From: Melastoma dodecandrum
Taxonomy: Eukaryota > Streptophyta > Magnoliopsida > Myrtales > Melastomataceae
Assembly (NCBI GenBank): GCA_029817715.1
Contig: JARUPY010000404.1
Span: 62,001-126,000, forward strand
Direction: 5' to 3'
DNA length: 64,000 bases
Part shown: positions 34,816 to 47,611 of the stretch, one piece after another
Layout of the letters: every line of letters begins with the position of its first letter
Numbering within the stretch: position 1 is the first letter of the stretch
The notes under the pieces: model-generated
What the model saw: only the letters and a program-made list of their open reading frames with translations
Databases searched by the model: none
Told to the model about the DNA's origin: nothing
Program-made: the position numbers and the translations under genes

Positions 34816-36827
34816 ATGAGCGAGCGATCCGCCAAGCCCAGGAAGTACCACCTCCATCGTAATCGCTCCGCTGGTTACTTGCCTGGCGAGGAGGACTCCC
34901 CGCCGTCGTCCGCCATGTTGCCCCGCAGATCTTCCCTCCTGAAGAGAGCCCTACTCTCCCTCCCCGTTCTTCTGCTCCTCGCCTTCTACGCTTTTGTCTC
35001 CTTCTCCCCCCCTTCCTCCCCAACCACCTCCGTCTCTGACTATGCCGTCACCGCCGGCGCCGGCAACGGCAACGTGCCCTCCCTCTCCCTGCTCAAGGTG
35101 TTCATGTACGACCTCCCTGAGAAGTTCAATTACGGCGTCATCAAGCATCACGCCCTCGTCCGCTCCTCCCCCGTCCCCGATGATATCTCCTCCCTTAAGT
35201 ACCCCGGACACCAGCACATGGCCGAGTGGTACCTCTACTCCGACCTCTTTTCCGCCTACGTCCCTAGGCCTGGATCCCCTGTGGTGCGGGTTTCCGACCC
35301 CGCCGAGGCCGATGTGTTCTATGTGCCGGTTTTCTCGTCGCTGAGCCTCATTGTTAACCAGGCCAGGCCGGCGAATTCTGACACACCTCCTGCGTACAGT
35401 GATGAGGAGATGCAGGAGGAACTGGCCTCGTGGCTCAAGGAGCAGGAACTCTGGAAGAGGAACAATGGACGGGATCATGTGGTGATTGCTCAGGATCCGA
35501 ATGCCCTGTACAAGATTATTGACAGGGTGAGGAATGCGGTTCTGCTTGTGTCCGACTTCGGGAGGTTGAAGAGTGACCAGGCCTCGTTGGTGAAGGATAT
35601 CATCCTGCCGTATTCTCATAGGATCAATACGTATGCTGGGAATGTTGGGGTCGAGAAAAGGAAGACATTGCTCTTCTTCATGGGGAATCGCTATCGTAAG
35701 GAGGTACAGGCTTCATTCTTTTCCTCCTAGTAATAATAGCACTTTCCGAACAACGAAGATGAATGTAGTTTCTATGAATTCCTGCAGTCCTCTCGTTGAA
35801 AGTGATATTATCTTGATTTATTTAGTCAAAGTTGTCAGGTTTGTTATTTGAATTGAAGTAGGATGGTGAGCACATTTGTTAGAGTCGCAATGTCTAGCTT
35901 TCGGGTTATTTTTGTCTCGACATCTGTGGATGGATTTTCTAAATTTTCTTATCTGATCTAGGGTGGAAAAATCCGTGATTTGTTGTTCCAATTACTTGAA
36001 AATGAAAAGGATGTTATTATCAAGCATGGCGCCCAGTCTCGAGAAAGTCGTCGCGCTGCTACACAAGGGATGCATACATCCAAGTTCTGTCTAAATCCTG
36101 CAGGGGATACTCCATCTGCTTGCCGCCTTTTTGACGCTATTGTTAGCATGTGCATCCCTGTTATCGTCAGTGACAGCATCGAGTTGCCATTTGAGGATGT
36201 TATAGATTACTCAAAAATATCAATATTTGTGGATACAACATCTGCTTTGAAGCCCGGATATTTGGTCTCACTTTTGAGGGGAGTATCGAAAGAGAAGATC
36301 CTGGAATATCAGAAAGAGATTAAGAAGGTATGTATATGTGCAATCTCACATTTACAAGCTCTTTGCATGTCCTCCGGGTTCCTTTTGACTGCTAGAATGT
36401 GAAATTTGCCGTGTATATTATGAGGTTTACAGCTTTATTCTCACATTTGTGCAGCCAAACAAAATTTTAAAAAATGTTCTCTGCTCACTAATTTTGCGAT
36501 CTCGTTCAAGGCTTCCTTTTCTAAGATCCACTTAATGGTGTCTGTCTTACTCAGTGGTGTGAAATCTCTTCATAGTTCTGTCACAAGGAAGTCATTTTGA
36601 ATTATTGGTGTTTTCTCGTTTTTTCTTACCTTTAATAGGTGAAGAGATATTTTGAGTATGGGAATCCAAATGGAACCGTAAATGAGATCTGGCGTCAAGT
36701 CTCCCAGAAGCTACCCCTTATCAGACTGATGATCAATCGTGATAAAAGGGTTGTGAAGGGGGATACTGATGAACCCAATTGCTCCTGTATCTGCTCGAAT
36801 CAGACTGTGTTGATTTCTACTTTATAA
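34816..36827 (+). CDS. ARAD1: GT47 exostosin-family glycosyltransferase, ARAD type
   Basis: Golgi type II membrane protein of the family that contains ARAD1, a probable alpha-1,5-arabinosyltransferase for pectic arabinan. Exons: 34816-35703, 35962-36327, 36639-36827, giving 480 residues (ARAD proteins are about 450). A signal anchor is visible at residues about 45-63 ([19 protein letters not shown]) after a basic cytosolic tail. The exostosin domain follows: [105 protein letters not shown]. The C-terminus ([17 protein letters not shown]) is nearly the same as in ARAD1. The N-terminus is longer than in Arabidopsis. The next in-frame methionine is at residue 34, just before the anchor, so a shorter form is possible. 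Confidence 0.94.
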
Positions 36828-37427
36828 CTGCAGCTTTGTTTTAGCACTATTGCCGCTATCGCTGTTAGAGGTACATGACAAGTCCCCCCCTCCCTCACCG
36901 GGTTGGGCAGACAGCCGGAAAATGTCGAGGATATCTGGGAGTCATGCTTCTGAGCGGGAATCATGCTGGTTGATTTTCATTAGTCGAAGCAATTTTGTTA
37001 ACTTCGTAGTCAATGTAGAGTATCCGGCCTGCCTATAGGTGACATCACAGTGATTTGACTACAGTTGAATAAGATGGAATATCCTGCTTTCACATATAGT
37101 TAGCTAATTTATTTGTACATTGTATATAGTAAGGACAATGGAATGCACTCTTCCATATTCATTTCATTCTATACCGCATTCTGGAGGTCTGATGTACTCT
37201 TTTTGCACTATGACCTTTATGCATTGGAGACTTTCTGCAGTAGTTCGAGTTGGTTTCGTTCGTAAATGGTTTTCAATGCTCTCTAAGAAATTGTGCTTTG
37301 AGTGTCACGGGATGCTCTATGAGGGTGGTTTGGACGCATTGTAGCTGGCAAATTCAGCCATTGACCGTAGATGATCAATATTCCGCAAACGGCCTTACGT
37401 TTGCCACAAGCAAATGTCGAAATGGAG
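36828..37427 (+). other. ARAD 3' flank, no gene seen
   Basis: Spacer sequence and probable 3' UTR. Short ORFs lack codon bias and family resemblance. Confidence 0.5.
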
Positions 37428-37978
37428 GAGTTTTGTTCCATAATGACGTCATTTGGCGAAATATTTCGCCAAATGACGCAGTTTGGAAAATATTTCGCCA
37501 ACTAACCCACCGAAGTCGGCCTTTGTCGGCCTTTTCGATTTTGGGGAATGAAAGTCAGCCTTTCAAAGGCCGACTTCCTCAATTTTATTTTTTATCTCTT
37601 TTGAATTAAAAAAAGAAAGAAAGAAGCCTAAAGGGAAGTCGGCATTTGTCATTCATTATTTTTTTTTAATTCAAAAGAGAAAAAAAAATTGAGAAAGTCG
37701 GCCTTTGTAAGGCCGACTTTCATTCCCCAAAACCGACGTCGACCTTACAAAGACCGACTTCCTTCATGCAGCGTCCCAGACTTCATTTGTTAAAATTTTT
37801 TCTAAGTGTAGTGAAGTCTGCCTTTGTAAGACCGACTTCCATTCGCCAAAATCGAAGTCGGCCTTACAAAGGCCGACTTCCTTGAGGACCAAAGTCGGCC
37901 TTTGTAAGGCCGACTTTTGTGGGTTAGTTCGCGAATTATTTTCGTTAGTGCGTCATTTGGCGAAATGGAACAAAACTC
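37428..37978. mobile_element. 551-bp MULE-derived MITE with perfect 10-bp target duplication
   Basis: It starts GAGTTTTGTTCCATAATGAC and ends in CAAAACTC. The flanks are identical decamers CGAAATGGAG at 37418-37427 and 37979-37988. Terminal inverted repeats extend to about GCGAACTAACCCAC. The interior consists of palindromic units (AAGTCGGCCTT, TGT, AAGGCCGACTT) at about 37694-37720 and 37892-37918 plus diverged ones. No coding capacity. It lies between the 3' ends of ARAD and HINT2. Confidence 0.93.
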
Positions 37979-38118
37979 CGAAATGGAGACTCTGCTCAGT
38001 ATTCCATTTGCCACAAGTGAGCAACTACTGGATGGTTCAAATGGAAAAAACTTCCGCAAATATCTCGACACATGGATGGGTTCCAGAGCTCTCGATCTAG
38101 ATCTAATACTCATTAAGC

Positions 38119-39148
<1,030 letters not shown>

Positions 39149-39533
39149 GCAACACAGCAGCCATCACCATCTATCCGCCGCCGCACTTCTCTTCTTTCAC
39201 AGCTGATGAGAGGTAAGGGGAAGGGAATCACCGTAGGAGAGCGAAGGAGTTTCCGATCGCTGCCATGCTCGTCGCTCCACGGGCTGGGCCTCAACCTCCG
39301 GCGCCACGGCGACGGATGAAAGGTATGGATTTGGGGGGGCAACCCCTGGTGTTTATTGTCACGTGACAACCGACGTGACTCAACTTCGGCCCTGGACCGT
39401 TCGATTGATTGACTAGAGTCAACCAAAACGGTCGGTCCAGATGGAAGGAGAGGATCTGTTACGTGCTCCTCCTACCTACCGGAGGCACCCCCAACAGTTT
39501 ATCCTCGAAAGCCAGAACAGAGCGTGCGGGAAG
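39149..39533. promoter_or_regulatory. Bidirectional promoter, HINT2 / sulfiredoxin
   Basis: Only 385 bp separate the two start codons, so 5' UTRs and promoters must share this stretch. It contains GTCACGTGACAACCGACGTG (39359-39378), which includes the palindrome TCACGTGA (a G-box-type CACGTG core), plus an ACGT-containing GACGTG core. Regulation by bZIP or bHLH factors is an inference from these cores. Confidence 0.6.
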
Positions 39534-40444
39534 ATGGCGGGATTCGCGGCTACGATACCCTGCCGAAGCCTCGGCGTGTTCTCCGTCTCTGCGTCGTCTT
39601 CCTCCAGTGGTATCTCACGGCTCTTGTGTCTTCTTTCCTGGTCGGCTGGCCTGAAAAATGTGTAGCCGATGCCATTATTGATGTTGGTGTTGTTAGGGGA
39701 TGGAGGGCAGGGGCGCCGCCGCACGCGGATATGACGAGCAGGCTGGGGCAGGAGGCGGCCCCGATGATCCTGGAACTCCTTCTAGACAAGATAAGGAGGC
39801 CGTTAATGAGGATGATGGCTAATGATCGCGACAAGGTCCAGGAGCTCATGGACATCATTCGGCTCATTGGCCTCCAAGTCCTTGTAACGGCCCTTTCTTT
39901 CGATTTCGCTTGCCGATCTTTTAGTTGATGGATAAGGTGCTCATGTTCTTTTGTTCTTTGGTGCAGATCGACGTGCTCGAAGTAGAGGGTGTTTGCTACT
40001 GTTAGCTCTCCGTTGTTCCCTCCCTGCAGTTTTTTATCTGTAGTTTGTTGTGATTATCTCCTTTGCTTATGGCTCCCACAGGCTTCTCGGGCTGCCATCG
40101 GTACGAAGCTCATCAGCGCGTAGGCCTCCCTACTATCAGTTGCAAAATCTGTAAGTGTACGAAGGAGACCTTGAGGTAACTTCTCCGTCTGTCATCTGGG
40201 CTGTCTTATGCCTTTTGTTTCCTTTTTGATGCTGACTCCAATATCTACCAGGGTTCATCTTCGTTCAGCTATCAATCCGACCCAGATCGAGATAGAGAGA
40301 CTTCCAGGATTCATAATATCACTGGAAGTGGCTCGCTTGCACAATTTTTGCACAAGGATCTGTGAGTTACTTTCCCCTGGTAAATCTGAAACTTTCTGTG
40401 TATACATAATACACTGTTCGAGTCATAGTATATGCTCTTCATGA
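39534..40444 (+). CDS. SRX: Sulfiredoxin, organellar, with extended C-terminus
   Basis: ATP-dependent reductase that repairs over-oxidised 2-Cys peroxiredoxins in plastids and mitochondria. Exons by frame and GT/AG: 39534-39609, 39711-39883, 39967-40000, 40082-40175, 40252-40444; 570 nt, 189 residues. The presequence ends FSVSASSSSSG, as in Arabidopsis Srx. The core has MILELLLDKIRRPLMRMMAN, KVQELMDIIRLIGLQ, IDVLEVEG and the catalytic loop FSGCHRYEAHQRVGLPTI with Cys99, then TKETLRVHLR. The family normally stops after this last motif; here the frame runs on about 64 residues to a stop at 40442. Several conserved positions are changed (YYGFSG to CYCFSG; KIRKG to KICKC), and the donor after exon 3 (GTTAGC) is weak. 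The gene is probably real but diverging, or the last exon ends differently. Confidence 0.75.
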
Positions 40445-40819
40445 CCCAAGTAGGAATTGTAAGTTTTAGCCTCTGCTTTACATCAGCTTGATGATGAATG
40501 GCTGCTTTAAAGCTTTTACCTATGGCTTATGCCAGTTGAGTGGGGCAAAATGAAAACACAAGCCTAATGGAGAAGAAACTTTGAGCTCTTCTTTATTGAA
40601 ATCTCATGGCTCGTTCTACGGTTACTCTATCCACGACAGAATAGAATAGAGAAAGATAGGAGAAATCCACGATATCAAGGATAGCGGGAAACATTCAACC
40701 ATAATAGAAAAAGAAAAAGGTCAAGCAGATTGAAAATGTGTGACAGCTTCTCTTCTCATCGTGCTCTCATCAGTAATCGAGAGCGAGCGCGCTACCACTT
40801 AAGCCTCGGCACCAACCGC
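40445..40819. other. Convergent 3' flanks of SRX and GCSH
   Basis: Spacer between two converging genes. It contains the probable 3' UTR of the H protein gene on the minus strand. No additional feature seen. Confidence 0.5.
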
Positions 40820-41634
40820 TCAATGCGCCGCGTCCTCCTTATCACAGAATTCAGAGTAGTCATTAGGCCCCATTAGGTTGTTCATTTCGCCTTCATCGCT
40901 GATCTCGACCTTTATGATCCACCCTTTGTCGTAAGGACTCGAATTCACCTGCGCAGGAAATCAGATTAGTCTAAGAATCCAATCATGGAATAACTCCTTG
41001 AGATAGTCTGAGTGGTAAAGACACAAACCAAGCCAGGGGAGCTGTTGAGCTCCTCGTTGACCTCCACGACTTTCCCGGAAACAGGGGAGTTGATATCGCT
41101 GGTGGCTTTCACGCTTTCCACCGCGCCAAAACTACCACCTTGAGTTACGGCAGCCCCAACTTCAGGCAGCTCGACGTACACGACATCCCCTAAGTGATCC
41201 TGGGCGTGATCCGTGATCCCGATCGTGGCGGACTTGCCTTCCGCTCTCACCCACTCGTGGGAGTCCGCGTACTTCAGTTCCTTCGGAATCTCTGGTCACA
41301 AACACAGCTCTTTACGAATTCGAACGCAATATCACCGCCGCTCGAATATCGAATTCAAATACATAAGCCTATGAACCTTAGATCCTTTATCAGATCGGAA
41401 GAGATTCAGAAAAGCTAAGAGATCACCAAACCCAGGATCCGAAACAACAAAGGCGACAGCTCCTCGAAAGACAGAATATCCGATGTAGCAAAAGCGAAGA
41501 TCAACCGATGCGAACAGATCTCAGTGGTGACCGTGGGATTTACCGGAGGAGGAGAAGAGGCGGGGGTGGACAAGTGTGGAGATCCTGAGACGCGAGGCGG
41601 CTGCCCTGGATGCCCACATCAACCTGGATGCCAT
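40820..41634 (-). CDS. GCSH: Glycine cleavage system H protein, mitochondrial
   Basis: Lipoyl-carrying shuttle protein of the glycine decarboxylase complex, central to photorespiration and one-carbon metabolism. Three exons on the minus strand: 41634-41544, 41291-41029, 40948-40820; 483 nt, 160 residues. The first exon gives a mitochondrial presequence ([20 protein letters not shown]). The mature part has [40 protein letters not shown], the lipoylation site in [13 protein letters not shown] (Lys92) and the usual terminus [12 protein letters not shown]. All features of an active H protein are present. It is head-to-head with the LYR-motif gene (450 bp between start codons). Confidence 0.96.
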
Positions 41635-42084
41635 CCTTTCCACTCACCCCTGTTAAAATCCCGACTGGGATTTACTCACAGACACAAAAAGGGAAGATCT
41701 TTGCTACGGGGAATTGGTAAGGTTAAGGTGCTGGTGGAGATGAAGGTGGTGCTGGGGGATGGTGAATTTCCTTTTACTATATAATATATAATACTGCGGT
41801 TGGTGTATATATATATATATATATACGTGGGAGTCTGCGTGTTCGGGGGAGGTAGAAACCCTACAGATTCCCAGGGGATCGCCCCTTTTTCCCCTCTCTC
41901 GGATTTCGTGGACTGCGGGAAAGCGGCAGCTGGGGATTTTAGGACTCGACAGCAAGAGGTGGTGGTTGTGGGACAACAAAAGACGAAAGCCCAACAAACA
42001 GAGGTTGTTGGGTCGGGGTTGGTGGTGGTGTTGTAAGAAAGACGCATTCCCTGAACGGAAGCTGTTCGACGAAATTCCTCTCCC
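41635..42084. promoter_or_regulatory. Bidirectional promoter, GCSH / LYR-motif gene, with (TA)n
   Basis: 450 bp between divergent start codons. Contains a TA dinucleotide repeat at about 41807-41825 followed by ACGTGG. The repeat could act as an AT-rich promoter element and is probably length-polymorphic. ORFs on both strands here are leader-derived. Confidence 0.55.
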
Positions 42085-42357
42085 ATGGCGAGGGGTCTAA
42101 TCTGGGCGACGGCTGAGGATATTGCCGCCAACAGGGGGAAGGTCGTCTCCATCTACCGCCAGCTTCTCCGCAGCCTGAATTCCCCCGACCTGCCTCTCAC
42201 CCTCGCCGCCAGGCTTGCCAAGAAGGCTGAGCTCCGCGCCATCTTCATGCTCGCCGCTGAGGAGAGGTCCCTCCATAACATCCAGGACTTTTTGGATATC
42301 GCCGACTACTCCCTGTCACTGCTTCGCAGGGGCGAGATCCCCAAGTACATCCAGTGA
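42085..42357 (+). CDS. LYR-motif (Complex1_LYR) protein, 90 aa
   Basis: Single-exon small protein of the LYR family. LYR proteins are mostly mitochondrial and act as accessory factors for respiratory complexes or Fe-S cluster delivery together with acyl carrier protein. Visible are VSIYRQLLRSLNSPDLPL (the LYR-type tripeptide is here IYR, with the downstream arginine and basic helix), ARLAKKAELRAIFMLAAEER, and LSLLRRGEIPKYIQ at the C-terminus. The plant homologue I recognise starts MA.GLIWATAED, as here, supporting the start. The specific client complex cannot be told from sequence. Confidence 0.88.
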   Translation: MARGLIWATAEDIAANRGKVVSIYRQLLRSLNSPDLPLTLAARLAKKAELRAIFMLAAEERSLHNIQDFLDIADYSLSLLRRGEIPKYIQ

Positions 42358-42816
42358 ATTGTGTAGGTTTGGCCCCCTTGTTCTTAGCTGGAAGCGACGG
42401 TTGCTGTAGATGAATGGTGCGGGTCGGGTCCTTATATTCGGATCAAGGCATCGAGCTTATCTGGTCGTTGGTTATTGTTAAATAAGAGCGGGTGTGTTGG
42501 CGATGTCTGGCTTTGAAGTTTGTTCTGTGGAGGACACGGGATTGTTCATGGATAGACGCATGTTGATGTAGCAAGTGGAACAAGCTTTAGCAGTCTTCTC
42601 TGTGTTTTCGGGAAGGAACAGAGCTGTAAATAGAAAACATGTCTAGCTTACAGCGACAGCAGAAGAAAGATTGAAACTTCTATGATGGTTGGATTGATCA
42701 ATCGAAAGACACTGGTCAAAGATCTATGTAGGGAGCAGAGAGATGCGCTAGTAAGTGTGCTCGATATGTATTGGTCAGCCTAGCTAGACGAGGGATGTCG
42801 GCGTTCTGTCTTGAGT
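42358..42816. other. LYR and bHLH convergent 3' flanks
   Basis: Spacer between converging genes. No further feature seen. Confidence 0.5.
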
Positions 42817-44452
42817 CTAGTAGCCGCCGCAAGATGGCGTGGCGGCATACTGTCCATCAACAACCTCCATGAGTCTGCTCGCGATTGCGCTCGCATAGAC
42901 GGAAGAGCCTTCATAGATCTGATGTGAGCCAAAGCATAAAAGTCAGGAGCATTCCATGGAAACAGAGAGAGTGTAGTAATAGTGTTTTAGTTACCTTGGT
43001 GTTGAACAAGAAGCTGTAGTGTTCCCCGATATGGCCACCGGCAATATGGTGGATATCCAGCTGCAGCTCGTCGAGCACCCTAGAAACATGCAGCAAACAG
43101 TTGATCTTCTTCCTCTGTAATATCTTGATGGTGACCTCATCATCCACGATTCGGACATCGATCTCCGTGGCTTTAGATTTCCTTTGTAGCCAAGAGCTTC
43201 TGAGGGCAGTCCCGCTGTAGGGCGATTGATTGTCACAGTTGCCCATAGGCAGTTTAGTGATGGAGCTATCTCCATCCCCACTAACACCATTATCCACGGC
43301 ATCATCTTCGATCTTCTGCCTCTTGGTCCTTTCTCTTTCGCGTTGCTTTTTGTCGATCAGGAACCTGAGCTCGTTCACCGTCCTCTTCAGTTCCTCAATG
43401 TACTGAATCGCATCTCCCACCACAGATGCTCTATCATTCTACATTACCAAAAACACATTCATAGGTAAATCTCCCTCAGTTCTGCATACATTAGGGATCG
43501 AATGTTAGACTGCGAGGCTCGGAGTGCGTTTTACCTTTGTTGGGCTGGGAATGAGTTGCCTCAGATCTCCATACCTCTCCTTCAGCTGGCTCCTCCTGTC
43601 CCTTTCTGTCGTAAACGTTTTTCCGCCTTTCCTCGCCCTTTTGGGATTGATCCCAGCATCAATATCTCTCCCGAACTCAAAGACCGTATTATCAAACACC
43701 CTTGCTTTGTCTCCGATAAACATTCCAGGCCCACACCCCTCCCCATCGTCTCCTGCCATGTAGTTTCCGAACACAGAACCGCAAGCAGGGACCATGCTAG
43801 AGCCTGAAAATGGAGGAGGCTGGAATAGATCCCCCATGAATGGAGGGTGAGGAGGCAGCTGGCTTAGATGCAGCAGCGGAAGATGGTGATCGTCCACAAG
43901 ATTCGGGAACGATAGAGATGCCGAGTTCGGGAGCATGGATGACGGATCAGGCGGTGCACACGAGGAGGACAACTGAAAGATGTCAGAGACGACTCCTGTT
44001 GTCTGAGGATACAGCGGGTTGGGGGGCGGTAACATGACTGGAGAGCTGAAATTCTCGTCGGCATGATCCCCCATATCGACTTGCTGGCTACCCTGGTGTG
44101 CGTACAGTTCTTCCAGCTGGAGATTAGCGTCCCAATGGGACGTGTCGGGGAACAGCTGCCCGGAATTGGAGGACTGAGCCATCACCTCATCTGCTAAAGC
44201 AGCGGCAGCGGCGTGGATGTGATCTTCGTCATTGTTGTAGTGCCCATCATCGGCACCAGCAATGATCTGGGACTGATGGAATTCCCGCAGCTGCTGCTCC
44301 TGCTCCTCCTCCTGAGGATGTTGAATATGAGCCACGACATAATCTTCGCTCTGGGATTTCAGGTACTCGAATTCCTCCCCTCCCCCAATATCATCGCCAC
44401 CATCCGTGACAGAGATGTGCTCAAACGGCTGTTGATCCATCTCCAAAATCAT
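42817..44452 (-). CDS. bHLH91: bHLH transcription factor, bHLH10/89/91 - EAT1/DTD group
   Basis: Nuclear transcription factor of the clade that controls tapetum development and programmed cell death in anthers (Arabidopsis bHLH10/89/91, rice EAT1/DTD). Three exons on the minus strand: 44452-43535, 43438-42995, 42918-42817; 1,464 nt, 487 residues. The N-terminal half is glutamine/histidine/acidic-rich with low complexity. The basic helix-loop-helix lies at about residues 280-335: TFTTERDRRSQLKERYGDLR, then LIPSPTK, then NDRASVVGDAIQYIEELKRT. The conserved C-terminal ACT-like domain has SSWLQRKSKATEIDVRIVDD and LQLDIHHIAGGHIGEHYSFL. A second in-frame ATG four codons downstream is an alternative start. 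Assignment to the clade is firm; one-to-one orthology is not. Confidence 0.93.
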
Positions 44453-45947
44453 TCCCTAATCCTGGGAAAAAGGAAAGTTCCCGAAAGGGTGTCAAAACAT
44501 GGCACATAACAGCTGATGGAATCACTGGAGATCACCAACTTACAACCTACAAAAAAGACGAAGCCTTTACTGTTCTCCGTCGTCAACACAACGACCGACG
44601 GGACCTTCGACGATGGAAGTCGATAGGGGTGGGTGGGGGGATGTGTAGTTGGGAGGATGGTGGAGGAGGAGGAGATGATAAAAGGTGGTAAGTAAGGATG
44701 GAAGGAAGTGAGGATAGAAAGGAGTAGAGGAGAGGAGAGGTTGTTACAGACAAGCTGAAGTTCCTCCCTTTTTCCTGTCATATTTTCTTTGATTCAGTTT
44801 GGTTTTTGGTATTGCTGTTTTGGTCCCCACAACCCCTCTCCACCTCCATCTCTCTCTCTTCTCTCTCTCTGTGTAGAGTGAATCATGACCTCCGTATGCA
44901 AATGCAAAATCACCCCCAACAAACACCATCCCGACATGATTCCCAACCTCAAAAAGCTGTCCTAACGATTTTTTTACTTTCTTTCTTCCCTTGAGGAGGG
45001 GTGTGAAACTGGGTGGGGGCTGAATGGAGAGTCATGCAAGTAATCTTTTCTGGGGTTGGTTGATCTCATTTTTTTTCTTTTTCTGTCCATTCTCTGATTC
45101 CCTTTCTTTTCTGGTTGATAGGGTCTGTGTGTGTGGTCCCCTGTCCAACTCCAACTCCATCTCCATCTCCAACTCCATGCAAATTCCTTAAAAAACTCAA
45201 CAGAACTCCCCCAAAATCATGCCTTTTTTTGAATACCCAATTCAAGCAGCAAAGTGGGTTTCTGGGTAAGAATCTGGGTTTACTGCTGTAGTAAGAAAAC
45301 AACAGCATGCATGCAGGGGTACAATCATTCTGGTCCCCCCTCCTCCTCCCATTTTGTAACTGCTAGACTGATTGTTTTCTATTCTTGGACACAAAATTGA
45401 AATTCCCCCCTCCCCCTCCCTGACATACTAATTTCTTTATAGACTCAACTCCAAATGCCATGTTGTTCCCCCTCCTCCCTCTGTGATGTGACCATCTTCG
45501 ACTAATTCAGACTAGTGCATTTGGCTTGAGTCTCCTAACATACGGAATACAAATCGTTTTCGTGGTCATGTTTCTGAAGTTGACGTGCCAAGCTAGTGAA
45601 AAAGGTGGGCCTCAATAACAGCTCAAAAAGAAGACAAGGATGATGGTAAGAAGTTCCTGGGATTTGGACAAATGAAGGCGTCTGCCGCCGAAAGAAAGAT
45701 GCTTCCCCAATTTCAACCACCCTGGATCTTCTGTAGCTGCTGTGTTTTTGGCCTAACAAGTCCAACAATGTTTGATGAGAACTAGTCTCCTTTTGCCCCA
45801 CCCGGGATGTGACGACCATTGCGACCCGACAAATAGTGACTATATGCCCTTTGGTTGGCCGGCTATCGCCCTTCGAACGTCTCGCTCGCGTGTGTATTAA
45901 GGGAACTAAGACATGGGACATGTTCTGTGTCAAGGACAGGGGTTGCA
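44453..45947. promoter_or_regulatory. Intergenic region between bHLH and CYP81, divergent promoters
   Basis: No gene. Pyrimidine-rich microsatellite TCTCTCTCTTCTCTCTCTCT near 44849, a hexanucleotide-like CTCCAACTCCATCT tract near 45146-45180, and several C runs (45333-45480). The stretch next to 44452 reads as GA-rich leader on the minus strand. Confidence 0.5.
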
Positions 45948-47611
45948 ATGGCGATCCCCTTGTGGATGGCGATTCATGTCATCCTCCTCTCCTTTTTTCC
46001 CATCGTCTTCATTCTCTCGAAGGTTGTTTCTCGTGACGGAAGACGACTCCCGCCTAGCCCTCCTTCCCTTCCCATCATTGGCCACCTACACCTCCTCAAG
46101 GAGCCAGTCCATCGTACCCTCCAACGTCTCTCCCAGAAGTACGGCCCCGTAATCTTCCTCCGTCTCGGTGTACGACCTGTATTGGTGATCTCTGACCCTT
46201 CTGCCGTCGAAGAGTGCTTCACGAAGAACGACGTTGTGTTTGCCAACCGCCCCAAGACTCTAGCTGGGAAGCACATCAATTATGATAACACTACCATAGG
46301 GCTGTCCCCCTACGGCGAACACTGGCGTACCCTGCGTCGTCTCGTGACTCTCGAGCTATTCTCCAACAATCGTATGAATGCGCTGTCGGATATAAGGCAC
46401 AACGAAGTTAACTTGATGGTGAGGGAGTTGTTCAGAGACTGCGGAGGAGGAGGGACGTGGACGGAGGTCGAGGTGAGGACAAAGTTCGTTAACCTTTCCT
46501 TCAACATCATGGCAAGGATGGTGGCAGGGAAGAGATACTTTGGGGAGGGAACGGTTGAGGATGATGCCGAGGAGTTCAGGGTGCTGATGAAGGAACTGGT
46601 GGCGTTGCATGGAAATGGAAATATTGGCGATTACTTGCCGATGTTGCAGCTGCTGGATGTTCAAGGAATTGAGAAGAGGATGATCAATTTGATGACCAGG
46701 ATGGATGCGTTCCTGACAAAATTGATCAACGAACGCAGGGTGTTGGCTCGCGACGCCATGAAAGAGCGGCGGATGACCATTTTGATCGACGTTATGCTGT
46801 CTTTGCAGGAGAAGGAGCCTGAGTTTTACACAGATAAGATCATCAAGGGCGTCATCCTGGTGGGGCATGCCAAATTATATCACATGCTTGCGATTGCTCC
46901 CTATCTCGGTCAATGCTTATCGAGGTTCAGTGATATATTTTGTCTAACGATCCTGTTTGTGAGCAGGCGATACTTGTTGCGGGCACGGAATCTTCAGCTA
47001 CGACTGCAGAATGGGCGCTATCTCTCCTGCTGAACAACCCCGAGACACTGAAGACAGCACAGGCTGAGATCCACTCCCTTGTCGGGCGAGATCGTATCAT
47101 AACCGAGGACAACATCCCGAGTCTAAAGTACTTGCATGGAACCATCACCGAGACCTTACGGCTATATCCTCCCGCCCCGATGATGGTCCCACACGAGTCG
47201 TCCGAGGACTGCACGGTCAGCGGATACGACATCCCTAAAGGCTCCATGCTGCTGGTCAACCTGTGGGCCATACACAGGGACCCCAAGCTCTGGGAAGACC
47301 CTATGGCCTTCATGCCAGAGAGATACGATGACGAGAATTCCCGAGGGACGAATAATAACTACCTGGGATACAGGCTGCTTCCCTTTGGGGCGGGAAGGAG
47401 GGCGTGCCCGGGAGCGAACCTGGGGTGGAGAGTGGTGGAGCTGGGAGTAGGGGCAGCACTCCAGTGCTTCGAGTGGAAGAGGAGTGAAGGGGAGGAGGAA
47501 GGAGGGGTGGACATGGAAGAAGGGACGGGGCTATCGATGCCGAAGAAGGTGGCGTTACGAGCGCGGTGCAGGCCTCGGGCTTCCATGGCTCACCTCCTCG
47601 GCTCCACCTAG
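45948..47611 (+). CDS. CYP81: Cytochrome P450, CYP81 family
   Basis: Haem-thiolate monooxygenase anchored in the ER membrane; CYP81 members hydroxylate isoflavonoids, lignans or indole glucosinolates. Two exons, 45948-46859 and 46967-47611, with the phase-0 intron usual for A-type P450s; 518 residues. Visible are an N-terminal anchor (IHVILLSFFPIVFIL), PPSPPSLPIIGHLHLL, the I-helix AGTESSATT, K-helix ETLR, the PERF-region variant MPERY, and the haem loop PFGAGRRACPG with the axial ligand Cys451. The start at 45948 is preferred over an upstream in-frame ATG because it places the anchor at the usual position. The C-terminal part has an acidic insertion (SEGEEEGGVDMEEG). Substrate unknown. Confidence 0.93.

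Noticed and set aside
34951..35619. 222-codon open frame on the minus strand
   Set aside because: It is the antisense of ARAD exon 1, whose GC-biased third positions keep the opposite frame open; no family resemblance.
45535..45947. Minus-strand ORF of 137 codons and an upstream in-frame ATG (45855) for the P450
   Set aside because: The ORF lacks family features. The upstream ATG would add 31 residues before the membrane anchor, unlike other CYP81 proteins.
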